The position numbers and the translations under genes are program-made. Below the pieces are notes generated by a model that worked only from the letters and a program-made list of their open reading frames with translations, was not told the origin of the DNA and did no database searches. Below, piece by piece: positions 22,936 through 32,200 of a DNA stretch of 48,117 nt; positions within the stretch are counted from its first letter, which is position 1, and each line of letters starts with the position of its first letter. The stretch spans positions 1 through 48,117 of the forward strand of contig CAJUAK010000014.1 in assembly GCA_910584385.1 (NCBI GenBank). The letters run 5' to 3'. The stretch is from an uncultured Alphaproteobacteria bacterium. Lineage in GTDB: Bacteria; Pseudomonadota; Alphaproteobacteria; RF32; CAG-239.

Positions 22936-24417
22936 ATGGCGGTTACTCCTCGTCTGGAACTTAAACCTGCACAATCCCTTTTAATGACGCCGCAGCTGCG
23001 CCAGGCCATCAGCTTGCTGCAAATGTCAAATCTAGAACTCCAGGAAGTTGTTGCCCAAGAACTGGAAAATAATCCCTTGTTGGAAAGGGAAGACGACACG
23101 CTTTCCCAAACGGAAATCCCACTCAATGAGATAAATGCCGCCGGGGAGGATGCCCCTGCCCCGGGTCCGGAAACAGAGGAAAGCGAATACTTGGAAAATG
23201 ACGACTACGGCAGCGACCGGGAAGGATATGATGGCGAAACCGACTATGATTGGGAAGATTATACCCAAAGCAAAAAGCATTCATCCGATGAAGATTTTAA
23301 TTATTTTGAAAAAAAACTGAGAGGCACAGAATCCCTTTACGAATTTCTTCAAAAACAGATTACCCTGGCCTTTCCAGGTGCCGTAAGCAGGGCTATTGCC
23401 TATTCCCTCATGGAGCATCTTGACGATGCAGGATATTTTAGGGGAAACGTACCGGAAATTGCAAAAAAACTCAATGTGTCAAAAGAATCCACCGCTAAAA
23501 TTCTGCAAGAGATGAAAAAATTCGAACCGACAGGAATTTTTGCAGAAAATTTAACGGAATGCCTTTCTTTGCAATTAAAAGAACAAAATAAGCTAGACCC
23601 GATGATGGAGAATTTTCTGGCAAATCTGGAACTATTGGCCGCCGGAAAAATAAAAGAGCTCAAAAAAATATGCCGCGCTTCCGATGAAGACATCGCTTCC
23701 ATCATGGCCGATATCAAACAGCTAAATCCCAAACCCGCGGCAAAATTTGAACATGATATAATCAGCTACGTTATTCCCGATGTTTTCGTCCGCACCAATA
23801 AATACGGGGAATACATCATAGAGCTTAACCAAATGTCGCTTCCCCGCGTTTTAATAAACCGCGAATATTACTTGGAAATCAGCCGGTTTTCAAAACAGGA
23901 CAAAGAAGCCAAACGCTACTTAAAAGAAAAAATAGGCAGCGCAAACTTCCTGATCCGGGCTCTGCAACAACGGGCCACGACAATTCTGCGGGTCAGCGAA
24001 GAAATTGTAAAAAGGCAGAGAAGTTTCTTTGAAGAAGGCATTGAGCATTTAAAGCCCATGGGCATTAAAGACATTGCCGAAGCGTTGGAAATGCACGAAA
24101 GCACAATCAGCCGCGTTACCAATAACAAATACATGCATACGCCGCGCGGCATTTTCGAATTAAAATATTTCTTTACCAATGCCGCAGGAAGCTATATTGG
24201 CAACGAAGACACCTCAACAGCCTCGATTAAATATAAAATCAAGAAGCTCATCACGGAAGAAAGCGCCGAAAACATACTTTCAGATGACAAACTCGCTGAA
24301 ATCTTGGCTGAATCCGGCGTAAAAATCGCCCGCAGAACCGTTGCCAAATACCGGGAATCCATGGGCATCCCCTCTTCATCAGAAAGAAAAAGAAATAAAA
24401 AATCCGCAATTAGATAA
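22936..24417 (+). CDS. rpoN: RNA polymerase sigma-54 factor RpoN
   Basis: RpoN directs RNA polymerase to -24/-12 promoters and needs AAA+ activators. Region I, which contacts those activators, is residues 10-50 (LMTPQLRQAISLLQMSNLEL, NNPLL). An acidic region II (about 55-115) follows, then the core-binding region and the DNA-binding helix-turn-helix (IKDIAEALEMHESTISRVTNNK). The RpoN box ARRTVAKYRE is at 465-474. Length 493 aa is normal. It follows lptB after 20 bp. Its presence implies sigma-54 activators elsewhere in the genome; none is in this window. Confidence 0.97.
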   Translation: MAVTPRLELKPAQSLLMTPQLRQAISLLQMSNLELQEVVAQELENNPLLEREDDTLSQTEIPLNEINAAGEDAPAPGPETEESEYLENDDYGSDREGYDGETDYDWEDYTQSKKHSSDEDFNYFEKKLRGTESLYEFLQKQITLAFPGAVSRAIAYSLMEHLDDAGYFRGNVPEIAKKLNVSKESTAKILQEMKKFEPTGIFAENLTECLSLQLKEQNKLDPMMENFLANLELLAAGKIKELKKICRASDEDIASIMADIKQLNPKPAAKFEHDIISYVIPDVFVRTNKYGEYIIELNQMSLPRVLINREYYLEISRFSKQDKEAKRYLKEKIGSANFLIRALQQRATTILRVSEEIVKRQRSFFEEGIEHLKPMGIKDIAEALEMHESTISRVTNNKYMHTPRGIFELKYFFTNAAGSYIGNEDTSTASIKYKIKKLITEESAENILSDDKLAEILAESGVKIARRTVAKYRESMGIPSSSERKRNKKSAIR

Positions 24418-24443
24418 AAAGCTGTAGTAAGAAATAAAATAAC

Positions 24444-24472
24444 TTGATATCTGGATGAATTCGTATTATAAG
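24444..24472 (+). promoter_or_regulatory. Predicted sigma-70 promoter for hpf-ptsN
   Basis: TTGATA (24444-24449), 17 bp, TATAAG (24467-24472), 37 bp before hpf. It would uncouple hpf and ptsN from rpoN. Confidence 0.65.
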
Positions 24473-24509
24473 CTATTTGTTTATTAATCTATTTTAGGTA
24501 GGAAGAATT

Positions 24510-25073
24510 ATGAAAATTACATTGACAGGCAATCAGGTAGATATCGGAGACAGACTCCGCACCCATGTTGAAGAAGGTATTTTAAACTCTGTTAACAAAT
24601 ATTTCAGCGCTCCCATCAGCAGCAGCGTTACTTTTACAAAATCTGGAGATGATTTTTCCGCCGAAGTAACTGTACATCCTGCTAAAAACATCATCTTAAA
24701 AGGCACTGGAACGGCAGGGGATCCTTATTCCGCATTTGACGATGCCAATACGCATATTGCTACCCGCCTGCGCCGCCACAAAACAAAATTAAACGACCAT
24801 AAAGGCAAAAGCGGATTAGCCGAAATGGCAAATGAGGCTGTTTTTGCTTTAGATGAAAATGCAGAAGAGATTGATATCCCCGATGCACCTTTGACAATCG
24901 CCGAAGTTGATGCAAACATTCCGGTATGTACTGTTTCAGAAGCTGTTATGTACATGGATTTAGCCAATGAATGCGCTTTAATGTTCAGAAACAGCGCAAA
25001 CAACCACATCAGCATGGTATATCGCCGCAAAGACGGCAACATCGGCTGGGTAGAACCCAAAGCTGCAGTATAA
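24510..25073 (+). CDS. hpf: Ribosome hibernation promoting factor, long form
   Basis: HPF binds the 30S decoding region and stabilises inactive ribosomes in starvation. The N-terminal sigma-54 modulation/S30EA domain spans about residues 1-100 (MKITLTGNQVDIGDRLRTHVEE, YSAFDDANTHIATRLRRHKTKL). The C-terminal dimerisation domain is at about 130-187 (TVSEAVMYMDLANECALMFRN, MVYRRKDGNIGWVEP), so it is the long form that makes 100S ribosome dimers on its own. Its own promoter lies upstream. The rpoN-hpf-ptsN order is widely conserved. Confidence 0.95.
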   Translation: MKITLTGNQVDIGDRLRTHVEEGILNSVNKYFSAPISSSVTFTKSGDDFSAEVTVHPAKNIILKGTGTAGDPYSAFDDANTHIATRLRRHKTKLNDHKGKSGLAEMANEAVFALDENAEEIDIPDAPLTIAEVDANIPVCTVSEAVMYMDLANECALMFRNSANNHISMVYRRKDGNIGWVEPKAAV

Positions 25074-25092
25074 TAATTTAGAGGCTTAATTA

Positions 25093-25542
25093 ATGAAAAT
25101 TTCAGAAATGATGACTGAAGATTCTGTCATGCTCGGAATCAAAGCGGGAACCAAACGCCAATTGCTCCAAGAAATGGCGGATAAAGCCGCTGCGTTGACC
25201 GGCGCAGACAGCCGTTCTATTTTTGATACGCTTCTTGAGCGCGAAAATCTCGGCTCTACGGGCTTTGGCAGCGGAACCGCCCTTCCCCATGGAAGATTCA
25301 ACGGATTGAAAAAAATCCACGCGATTTTTGCCAAACTGTCAGCACCTGTCGACTTTGAAGCAATAGATAACAAACCTGTCGATTTGGTTTTCATGCTTCT
25401 TTCTCCTGAAGACAGCGGTGCAGACCATTTGACAGCCTTAGCACAAATTTCACGCATTCTGAAAAATGAAACATTATGCCAAAAGCTGCGGCAAATCAAT
25501 AAAGCTGAAGAAATTTACGCTTTACTGAATAACGAAAATTAA
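25093..25542 (+). CDS. ptsN: PTS IIA-like nitrogen regulatory protein PtsN (EIIA-Ntr)
   Basis: PtsN is the last phosphate acceptor of the nitrogen-related PTS (PtsP, NPr, EIIA-Ntr). It does not transport sugar but regulates K+ uptake, stress and carbon-nitrogen balance by its phosphorylation state. The phospho-acceptor is His66 in GFGSGTALPHGRF. The rest of the EIIA fold (LVFMLLSPEDSGADHLTALAQISRIL) is intact. Length 149 aa. It lies 19 bp after hpf and ends at a strong terminator, closing the operon. PtsP and NPr are not in the window. Confidence 0.95.
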   Translation: MKISEMMTEDSVMLGIKAGTKRQLLQEMADKAAALTGADSRSIFDTLLERENLGSTGFGSGTALPHGRFNGLKKIHAIFAKLSAPVDFEAIDNKPVDLVFMLLSPEDSGADHLTALAQISRILKNETLCQKLRQINKAEEIYALLNNEN

Positions 25543-25544
25543 AA

Positions 25545-25578
25545 AAACAAACCCCGGATTAAATCCGGGGCTTGTTTT
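25545..25578 (+). terminator. Intrinsic terminator after ptsN
   Basis: ACAAACCCCGGAT pairs with ATCCGGGGCTTGT (one G-U or mismatch) and is followed by TTTTGTTT. It may also serve the convergent DUF1150 gene. Confidence 0.85.
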
Positions 25579-25595
25579 GTTTACCGAAATAATAA

Positions 25596-25835
25596 TTAAT
25601 GGACGCTCTGAGGTTCCAAATCATTTTGAATCGCCACCGCAAAGGCATAATCGCGATTATCCGCAGCCGCAATCCTCAAGCCGTCAGCCCCGTAAATCAT
25701 CCACATATTCTTGCCCTCATAAACATCCTGTTTAATAAAAGCGACTTTCTCATCGTTCCAGATGCTTAAATCTTCAAAATAGCGTTCTTGAAGTTCCTTG
25801 GGCAAATCGTTCATATTTTTCATCATAAGCACCAT
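25596..25835 (-). CDS. DUF1150 family protein
   Basis: A small cytosolic protein of an alphaproteobacterial family of unknown function. The typical ending is present: WMIYGADGLRIAAADNRDYAFAVAIQNDLEPQSVH matches the family pattern of A-x-D-G-x-x-[LI]-A, a D-R-x-x-A-F-A core and a C-terminal P-x-S-V-H. The start is unsure. The frame begins with TTG at 25853; ATG codons at 25835 and 25826 (MMKNMNDLP) are likelier, because TATAAT lies close upstream on the minus strand. The gene is convergent with ptsN. Confidence 0.8.
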   Translation of the reverse strand: MVLMMKNMNDLPKELQERYFEDLSIWNDEKVAFIKQDVYEGKNMWMIYGADGLRIAAADNRDYAFAVAIQNDLEPQSVH

Positions 25836-25924
25836 ACATGTTGTTTCTAACAAGATTATAAGGATATTTTATTAAATATTAACTAACATGGCGAGATAAT
25901 AATTAGTACAATCTACTATACTTT

Positions 25925-27622
25925 ATGCTTAATTTGGAAAAAAACATGTTTATCAGTCTGAATAAAAAGATTATCTATACCATCTCATTTTTCTTTCTGC
26001 TTATATCGATTTTATTCATATATACCTTTTACATCGTATACGGCACAAAGATTCAGGAAGAACAAAAGCTCAATATTGTCAAAAACCAGCAATATGTAGA
26101 ACAGCTCATCCAAAATATTAATCTTATCAAAGAACTCCGGGAAATCAGCACAACGCACAAAGATGTTAAAATCTCAGAATCGATTGCCGATTTAATAACC
26201 GAAAAAGACATCGACGAAATCCAAATAAGCCGCTTGTCATCCCAGAGGAAACAAGTTGAAGAGATGAATAAAAGCTATACCGAAAGGTATCAGGTTATCC
26301 AAGAAGGAATTAAAATCATTGCCGCCAGCGCTATATTGCTGGCCATTTCCATAATCTTTCTGGGATTTTTGCTGCGAAAATGGGTATTAGAACCTATTGA
26401 AACCATTTCATCAGCCAACAGCAAAGTTTCCCAAGGACAGCTTTCTACGCGGATAAGGCTGGAAGGCAACCATCACTTTAAAGATGAATTTGACACGCTT
26501 TCCGCCACGTATAACCAAATGTTGGATACAATAGAAAAAAACATTGAAGAAATTAAAAACAAAGAAAAATTCTTACAAGATTTAATTGACGGCATACCGG
26601 ACGGCATCCGCGTCATTGACGACCAATATAATATTATCATCGCCAACAAGGCCTATTTCAGGCAAATAGGAAAACATTCGGGCTGCGGCGCGCAAAAATG
26701 TTATAAATCTTCACAAAATTTGGATAATTCCTGTCCCGAAACAATGTTCACCTGCCCCTTAAAAGAAATTATCCAAAACAGGCAAAAGAAAATCCAGGTT
26801 ATCCAGCAATTTTGCGCATTTCCCAACCGGCACCTGGCAATTAATGCCGCGCCGCTGCACTTGTCATCTTCGCAAAACTATATTGTGGAATCAATCCGCG
26901 ATTTAAGCGATGACATCAATTTTTCACACCAGCAAAAAGTATCATCTCTAAGTTTCCTGGCATCATCCGTTGCTCATGAAATGAAAAATAATTTAGGCTC
27001 CATCCGCATGATTATGGAAAGGCTGTTAGATAAATATTATAAGGACAAACCGGACGACTGCGAAGAAAAGAAACACCTCAGCATGATTTATAATCAAATT
27101 TTAAGCTGCATCAGCGTTCCCGAACGCCTTCTGAAGCTCTCGCAAAACAACCCTGCGGAAAACATAAAGCTTGATTGCGCCGAAAACATAAGCGAAGTCA
27201 TTGCGCTTTTAGATTTTGAAACAAAGAAAAACGGGGCAAACGTAGAGTTTAAATCTCCCAAAACGCCTTTATATATCATGGGCGATGAAGGAGACTTCAA
27301 AATGGTCGCTATGAATCTAATCCTAAATGCGATTAAAGCCGTACAACCCGGAGGAGAAATAAAAATCTCACTGTCCAAAAGAAACATAGACAAACATGTT
27401 ATTATAAAATTCAAAGACAACGGCTGCGGAATTGAAGAGCAAAACCTAAAACGGGTATTTGAACCTTTTTATTCAAATGGCAAAAACATGCAAAAACAAG
27501 GAACGGGATTAGGTTTGGCAATTGTTAAATCCATCGTGGAGAAATTCAACGGCAGCATCGATGTTGAAAGCGCCCCCGGAAAAGGCAGCTGCTTCACATT
27601 GGCCTTCCCCGCCGCAAAATAG
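25925..27622 (+). CDS. Membrane sensor histidine kinase with HAMP and Cys-rich PAS region
   Basis: A sensor kinase. TM1 is at about residues 16-39, then a short periplasmic part (40-127), TM2 (130-150), HAMP (151-204, RKWVLEPIETISSANSKVSQG) and a PAS domain (about 213-330). The PAS region holds four cysteines in the order Cys254, Cys259, Cys270, Cys277, which could bind a metal or cofactor. The phosphorylated His is His351 (SSVAHEMKNNLGSI). The ATPase domain has N (LILNAIKA), G1 (DNGCGI) and G2 (GTGLGLAIVKS) boxes. An ATG at 25946 with GGA 8 nt upstream is an alternative start. No response regulator is adjacent; the nearest receiver is at 28746. Confidence 0.92.
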   Translation: MLNLEKNMFISLNKKIIYTISFFFLLISILFIYTFYIVYGTKIQEEQKLNIVKNQQYVEQLIQNINLIKELREISTTHKDVKISESIADLITEKDIDEIQISRLSSQRKQVEEMNKSYTERYQVIQEGIKIIAASAILLAISIIFLGFLLRKWVLEPIETISSANSKVSQGQLSTRIRLEGNHHFKDEFDTLSATYNQMLDTIEKNIEEIKNKEKFLQDLIDGIPDGIRVIDDQYNIIIANKAYFRQIGKHSGCGAQKCYKSSQNLDNSCPETMFTCPLKEIIQNRQKKIQVIQQFCAFPNRHLAINAAPLHLSSSQNYIVESIRDLSDDINFSHQQKVSSLSFLASSVAHEMKNNLGSIRMIMERLLDKYYKDKPDDCEEKKHLSMIYNQILSCISVPERLLKLSQNNPAENIKLDCAENISEVIALLDFETKKNGANVEFKSPKTPLYIMGDEGDFKMVAMNLILNAIKAVQPGGEIKISLSKRNIDKHVIIKFKDNGCGIEEQNLKRVFEPFYSNGKNMQKQGTGLGLAIVKSIVEKFNGSIDVESAPGKGSCFTLAFPAAK

Positions 27623-27686
27623 GCTTGCAAAATTAAAAATAAAGGTTTATAAATGCCTCAAATATAAAATAAAAAAGGAAAATTAT

Positions 27687-27908
27687 ATGAGTAAAGAAGA
27701 GCTCTTGGAATTAACCGGAGATGTTATTGAAAAACTGCCAAACGCCATGTTCCGCGTCCGTTTGGAAAACGGCGTTGAGATTTTGGCACACACGGCCGGA
27801 AAAATGCGCAAATTCCGCATCCGCGTTATGGTCGGCGATAAGGTTGACATCGAAATGACGCCTTACGACCTCACAAAAGGCCGTATTACTTTCCGCCATA
27901 AAGACTAA
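27687..27908 (+). CDS. infA: Translation initiation factor IF-1
   Basis: IF-1 binds the A site of the 30S subunit in initiation. The 73-aa single S1/OB fold is standard: MSKEELLELTGDVIEKLPNA, FRVRLENG, ILAHTAGKMRKFRIRV and GDKVDIEMTPYDLTKGRI. The true start is the ATG at 27687 with AAGGA 8 nt upstream; the open frame runs further upstream but that part overlaps the kinase gene. A strong terminator follows. The gene stands alone 64 bp after the kinase. Confidence 0.98.
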   Translation: MSKEELLELTGDVIEKLPNAMFRVRLENGVEILAHTAGKMRKFRIRVMVGDKVDIEMTPYDLTKGRITFRHKD

Positions 27909-27924
27909 AAAACAGTTTTAAGCA

Positions 27925-27958
27925 TAAAAAAAGAACTCCAATCAAATTGGAGTTCTTT
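27925..27958. terminator. Intrinsic terminator after infA
   Basis: The perfect 12-bp stem AAGAACTCCAAT/ATTGGAGTTCTT (27931-27942, 27946-27957) with loop CAA has an A run before it and T-rich sequence after it, so it may work in both directions. Confidence 0.85.
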
Positions 27959-28066
27959 CATTAAGAAATATCAAAATTTCATAATTAATGAAAAAAGCTC
28001 ACCATAATAGCCCAGACGGTCAAAACCATCACAATCAAGACCTTTACAGTTATAACGCAGTTTTTT

Positions 28067-28684
28067 TTAGATATATTTCAATAAAACAAAACCACCGATA
28101 AGAAGCAGCAAAAATAAAACCGACAGCACGCCTAAATTTTTTTCAATAAAAACTTTCATCGGCGCCCCATATTTTTTAAGCAGCCAGGCAACCAGATAAA
28201 AACGCAGCCCCCGCGCCAATACAGAAGCAACACAAAAAACGCCCAAGTTCAGATGGACAACACCGCTTGCAATTGTAATAACTTTATATGGAAAAGGCGT
28301 AATTCCCGCGCCAAACACAATCCAGCCGCCCCATTTATGATAATAGTCCTGAAAAGTTTCAAACTGTTGCAGATAACCATAAAATTCCAGTAAAGGCTTC
28401 GCCAATACATCATAAAAGAAAACACCGATGCCATAACCAAAAAATCCGCCGACAACGCTTGCCGCCGTTGCCACGCCGGCAATCCGCCACGCTTTTTGAG
28501 GTGCCGCCAAAACCATGGGAATGAGCATAATATCGGGCGGAATCGGAAAAAACGAACTTTCCGCAAAAGCAACCACCGCCAGCCAAAACATGGCGTGCTC
28601 TGCACTTGAAAGCGCAATCATCTTGTCATAACATGCATGTGCAAATTGCTGAAACCAGCCCCATATATTTTTGAAACAAACCAT
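28067..28684 (-). CDS. YqaA family inner-membrane protein (DedA/SNARE-associated)
   Basis: A membrane protein of the VTT/DedA superfamily, YqaA branch. The core is seen as EHAMFWLAVVAFAESSFFPIPPDIMLIPM (the FFPIPPD motif is typical), a glycine-rich helix (ASVVGGFFGYGIGVFFYD) and GITPFPYKVITIASGVVHLNLGVF, with a last helix at the C-terminus. DedA proteins are linked to lipid scrambling and membrane potential; the YqaA role is unknown. The start is the ATG at 28684 with AAGGAG 7 nt upstream. The 27959-28066 gap has a small open stretch on the minus strand with no good start codon. Confidence 0.88.
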   Translation of the reverse strand: MVCFKNIWGWFQQFAHACYDKMIALSSAEHAMFWLAVVAFAESSFFPIPPDIMLIPMVLAAPQKAWRIAGVATAASVVGGFFGYGIGVFFYDVLAKPLLEFYGYLQQFETFQDYYHKWGGWIVFGAGITPFPYKVITIASGVVHLNLGVFCVASVLARGLRFYLVAWLLKKYGAPMKVFIEKNLGVLSVLFLLLLIGGFVLLKYI

Positions 28685-28745
28685 ATAACGCTCCTTTAAA
28701 TCACGAAGCATTATAAATCCGTTTTTATATGGTTGACAGCAAAAA

Positions 28746-29132
28746 TTAGTTTATTAACACTTTCTCTGCCTTTGCGGCTTCCGGATTTTCCAGAACTTCT
28801 AAAAGCTTTTCGATGGCAAGCGGTTTTGGCAAAAACGGCAAACCTCGGATTTCGGCCCTTTCTTTATTTGCCTCTACCGAAGAAATAATTATCGGCGTTT
28901 CTTGAAGAACCGGTTCCTCTTGAAGGACATCAACAATTTCCCATCCGCTCATCTGCGGCTGATTCAAATCAACCATCAAAACATCCGGATGCAATTCCTT
29001 GGCGTATAAATAAAATTCATAGGCATTATCTGTTGCAAAAACATCATACCCTTTTGCCGCCAGCAGGCTTTGATAAAATCTCAGAAAAGACCTGTCTTCA
29101 TCAAACATAAAAATCTTCTTGTTTCCAACCAT
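28746..29132 (-). CDS. Single-domain response regulator (receiver)
   Basis: A stand-alone CheY-like receiver domain of 128 aa without an output domain. The acidic pocket is Asp11-Glu12-Asp13, the phospho-acceptor Asp55 (VLMVDLNQPQMSGWE), the switch Ser84/Ser85 (IIISS) and the Lys at 103 (LPKPL). It could relay phosphate or bind a partner. The histidine kinase at 25925 lacks an adjacent regulator and is a possible partner, but the two genes are on opposite strands and 1.1 kb apart. The gene lies downstream of rpoC, beyond the rpoC terminator. A Shine-Dalgarno-like GGGA lies a little far upstream. Confidence 0.9.
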   Translation of the reverse strand: MVGNKKIFMFDEDRSFLRFYQSLLAAKGYDVFATDNAYEFYLYAKELHPDVLMVDLNQPQMSGWEIVDVLQEEPVLQETPIIISSVEANKERAEIRGLPFLPKPLAIEKLLEVLENPEAAKAEKVLIN

Positions 29133-29205
29133 TTTTCCAATCCCTGTTGTGTTGATCGCTTATATTATAAATATAATCAAAAATAAGCAATTTTGAAGTA
29201 TACAT

Positions 29206-29237
29206 AAAAAAACGCCCGGCATAAAGCCAGGCGTTTC
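29206..29237 (-). terminator. Intrinsic terminator of the rpoBC operon
   Basis: On the minus strand AAACGCCTGGC pairs with GCCGGGCGTTT (29210-29220, 29226-29236, one wobble), and TTTTTT follows. Confidence 0.9.
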
Positions 29238-29254
29238 ATAACACAAGAGGGAAA

Positions 29255-32200
29255 CTACTCTGCAGGTTCTGCAGGAGATTCTAAAGCAGCTGTTTCATGT
29301 TGTGCAGCTTCTTCAGCTTTAATTTCCTGAATCTCTTTATCGTTCTGTGCGGCAACCTTTTTCAAAGCACGCAGAACATTACCCGTACCGGCAGGAATCA
29401 AGCGGCCGACAATAACATTCTCTTTGAGGCCTGAAAGGGCATCCACTTTACCAGCAACAGCAGCTTCCGTAAGAACACGCGTGGTCTCCTGGAAGGATGC
29501 GGCAGAAATGAACGACTTGGTCTGCAGAGAAGCTTTGGTAATACCGAGCAAAATCGGATCTGCAACAGCAGGCGTTTCGCCTTCGGCAATAACTTTTGCG
29601 TTTTCTGCTTCAAAGACATCACGGTCAACTTGTTCGCCAACCAGGAAGGTTGTGTCTCCGGGCTGGGTAACTTCTACCTTGCGCAGCATTTGGGAAACGA
29701 TAACTTCAATATGCTTATCGTTAATCTTAACACCTTGCAAACGGTAAACGTCTTGAACTTCCTTAACCAGATATTCAGCCAGTTTTTCAACGCCGAGAAC
29801 GCGCAAAATATCATGAGGAGCAGGCGTACCTTCAACCAGCATATCGCCTTTCTTCACAACATCGCCGTCCTGAACAACCAGATGCCGTCCCTTAGGAATG
29901 AGATATTCCAAAGGCTCGCCTTTCTTCGGAACAACCGTGATGCGTTGTTTAGACTTATAGTCTTTTCCAAATTCCACGATACCGTCAATATCAGAGATAA
30001 TTGCCGGATCTTTCGGGCGGCGGGCTTCAAACAGCTCGGCAACACGCGGCAAACCACCGGTAATATCTTTTGTCTTGGAGCTTTCCCTCGGAATTCTCGC
30101 AATAACATCGCCGACTTCAACATCGCTGCCGTTATCAACAGACAAAATCGCATCAGCAGACATATAATAGCGAACCTCTTTGCCATTATCGCCATTAACC
30201 ACTTTGCCTTTAGCATCCCGCAAAATGATACTCGGTTTCAAACCGGCAGAAGAAGAGTTGGAACGCCAATCAATAACCACCTTGGAAACAATACCTGTTG
30301 TTTCGTCAACGCTTTCTTTTACAGAAATGTTATTAATCAAGTCAACCAATTCGACCTTACCTGCTTTTTCAGTAATAACAGGAATGGTAAACGGATCCCA
30401 CTCGGCAATCTTCTGTCCTTTTTTGACCTTATCGCCTTCCTTCACCAGCAATTTTGTACCATAAGGAACATGGTGGCGGGATTTTTCACGCCCTTGCGCA
30501 TCAACGATAACCAAATCGCAGTTACGGGACAAAACAACGCCAAATCCTTCCTTATTGAAAACCAAATGCTGATTTTCAAGTTTCAAAATACCGGCAAACG
30601 GAACTTCAACAGAAGCCTGTTCAGCGCCCTTCTGAGCCGCACCACCGATGTGGAAGGTTCTCATGGTCAGCTGCGTACCGGGTTCACCAATAGACTGGGC
30701 AGCGATAACGCCGACAGCTTCGCCGATGTTCACCGGCGTACCGCGGGCCAAATCACGGCCATAACAAGCGGCACAAACGCCGTCTTTGGTTTCACAAGTC
30801 AGGACAGAACGGATTTTAACCTGTTCAACGCCGGCTTTTTCAACCAATTCAACATCGTTTTCATCAACCAGTTTGCCTTTGGCAACCAAAAGCTCGCCTG
30901 TTTCAGGATGCAAAATGTCTTCTTGAACCGTACGTCCCAAAATTCTATCGCCGATAGATACGATAACATTACCGCCGTCAACAACCGGACGTACAATAAT
31001 GCCGCGTTCTGTACCGCAATTGGTTTCCGTAATGACAACATCTTGCGCAACATCGACCAAACGGCGTGTCAGATAACCGGAGTTAGCGGTTTTCAAAGCC
31101 GTATCAGCCAAACCTTTACGGGCACCGTGGGTAGAATTGAAGTATTCCAACACGGTCAAGCCTTCTTTAAAGTTCGAAATAATCGGTTGTTCGATAATTT
31201 CGCCGGAAGGTTTCGCCATCAAACCGCGCATACCGGCCAATTGGCGCATTTGTGCAGCAGAACCGCGGGCGCCGGAGTGAGCCATCATGTAAACGGAGTT
31301 GATATAACCATGTTCGGTCTTAGAAATGTTTTTCATCATTTCATCAGCAATCTTATCTGTACAAGCTGCCCAGATATCGACCACCTTGTTATATTTTTCA
31401 CCTTTGGTAATCAAACCGTTTTGATATTGCTGTTCAAATTCCTTAACCTGAGCTTCTGTTTCAGCAATCAGCTCTTTCTTAGAATCCGGAACAATCAAAT
31501 CGTCCTTGCCGAAAGAAATACCGGCCTTGCAAGCATTGGCAAAACCAAGAGACATAATCTTATCGACAAAGAGGCAGGTTTCTTTCTGTCCGCAGTGGCG
31601 GTAAACCGTGTCAATGATTTCAGCAATTTCCTTCTTCTTAACCAAACGGTTAACCAAAGAGAACGGAACATTTTTATGCTTTGGCAAAATCTGGGAAACA
31701 ATAATGCGTCCCGGAGTTGTATCAACAACGCCGTATTTTGTCTCGCCGTTATCATCCACATATTCCATTCTGCACTTGATTTTAGCGTGCAAATCAACCG
31801 TCTTTTCAAACAAAGCCATTTCAACTTCATTGAAGTCAGCAAAAACAGAACCTTCGCCAATCATGCCGTCAGCTTCATAAGTCAGGTAGTAAATACCCAA
31901 AACCATGTCTTGCGTCGGAACGATAATCGGTTTGCCGGAAGCCGGAGACAAAATGTTGTTTGTAGACATCATCAAAACGCGGGCTTCCAACTGAGCTTCA
32001 ATAGACAAAGGAACGTGAACGGCCATTTGGTCTCCATCGAAGTCAGCGTTAAACGCGGTACATACCAACGGATGCAGGTGGATAGCCTTGCCTTCGACCA
32101 ATACAGGTTCAAAAGCCTGAATACCCAATCTGTGCAATGTCGGCGCACGGTTCAGCAAAACTGGATGTTCGCGGATAACTTCTTCCAAAATATCCCAAAC

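Noticed and set aside
27979..28050. A possible tiny membrane peptide on the minus strand (hydrophobic stretch LIVMVLTVWAIMVSFF) after yqaA
   Set aside because: The frame is hydrophobic, but it lacks an ATG, GTG or TTG at a proper distance from the AAAGG; the only usable starts give about 15 residues.
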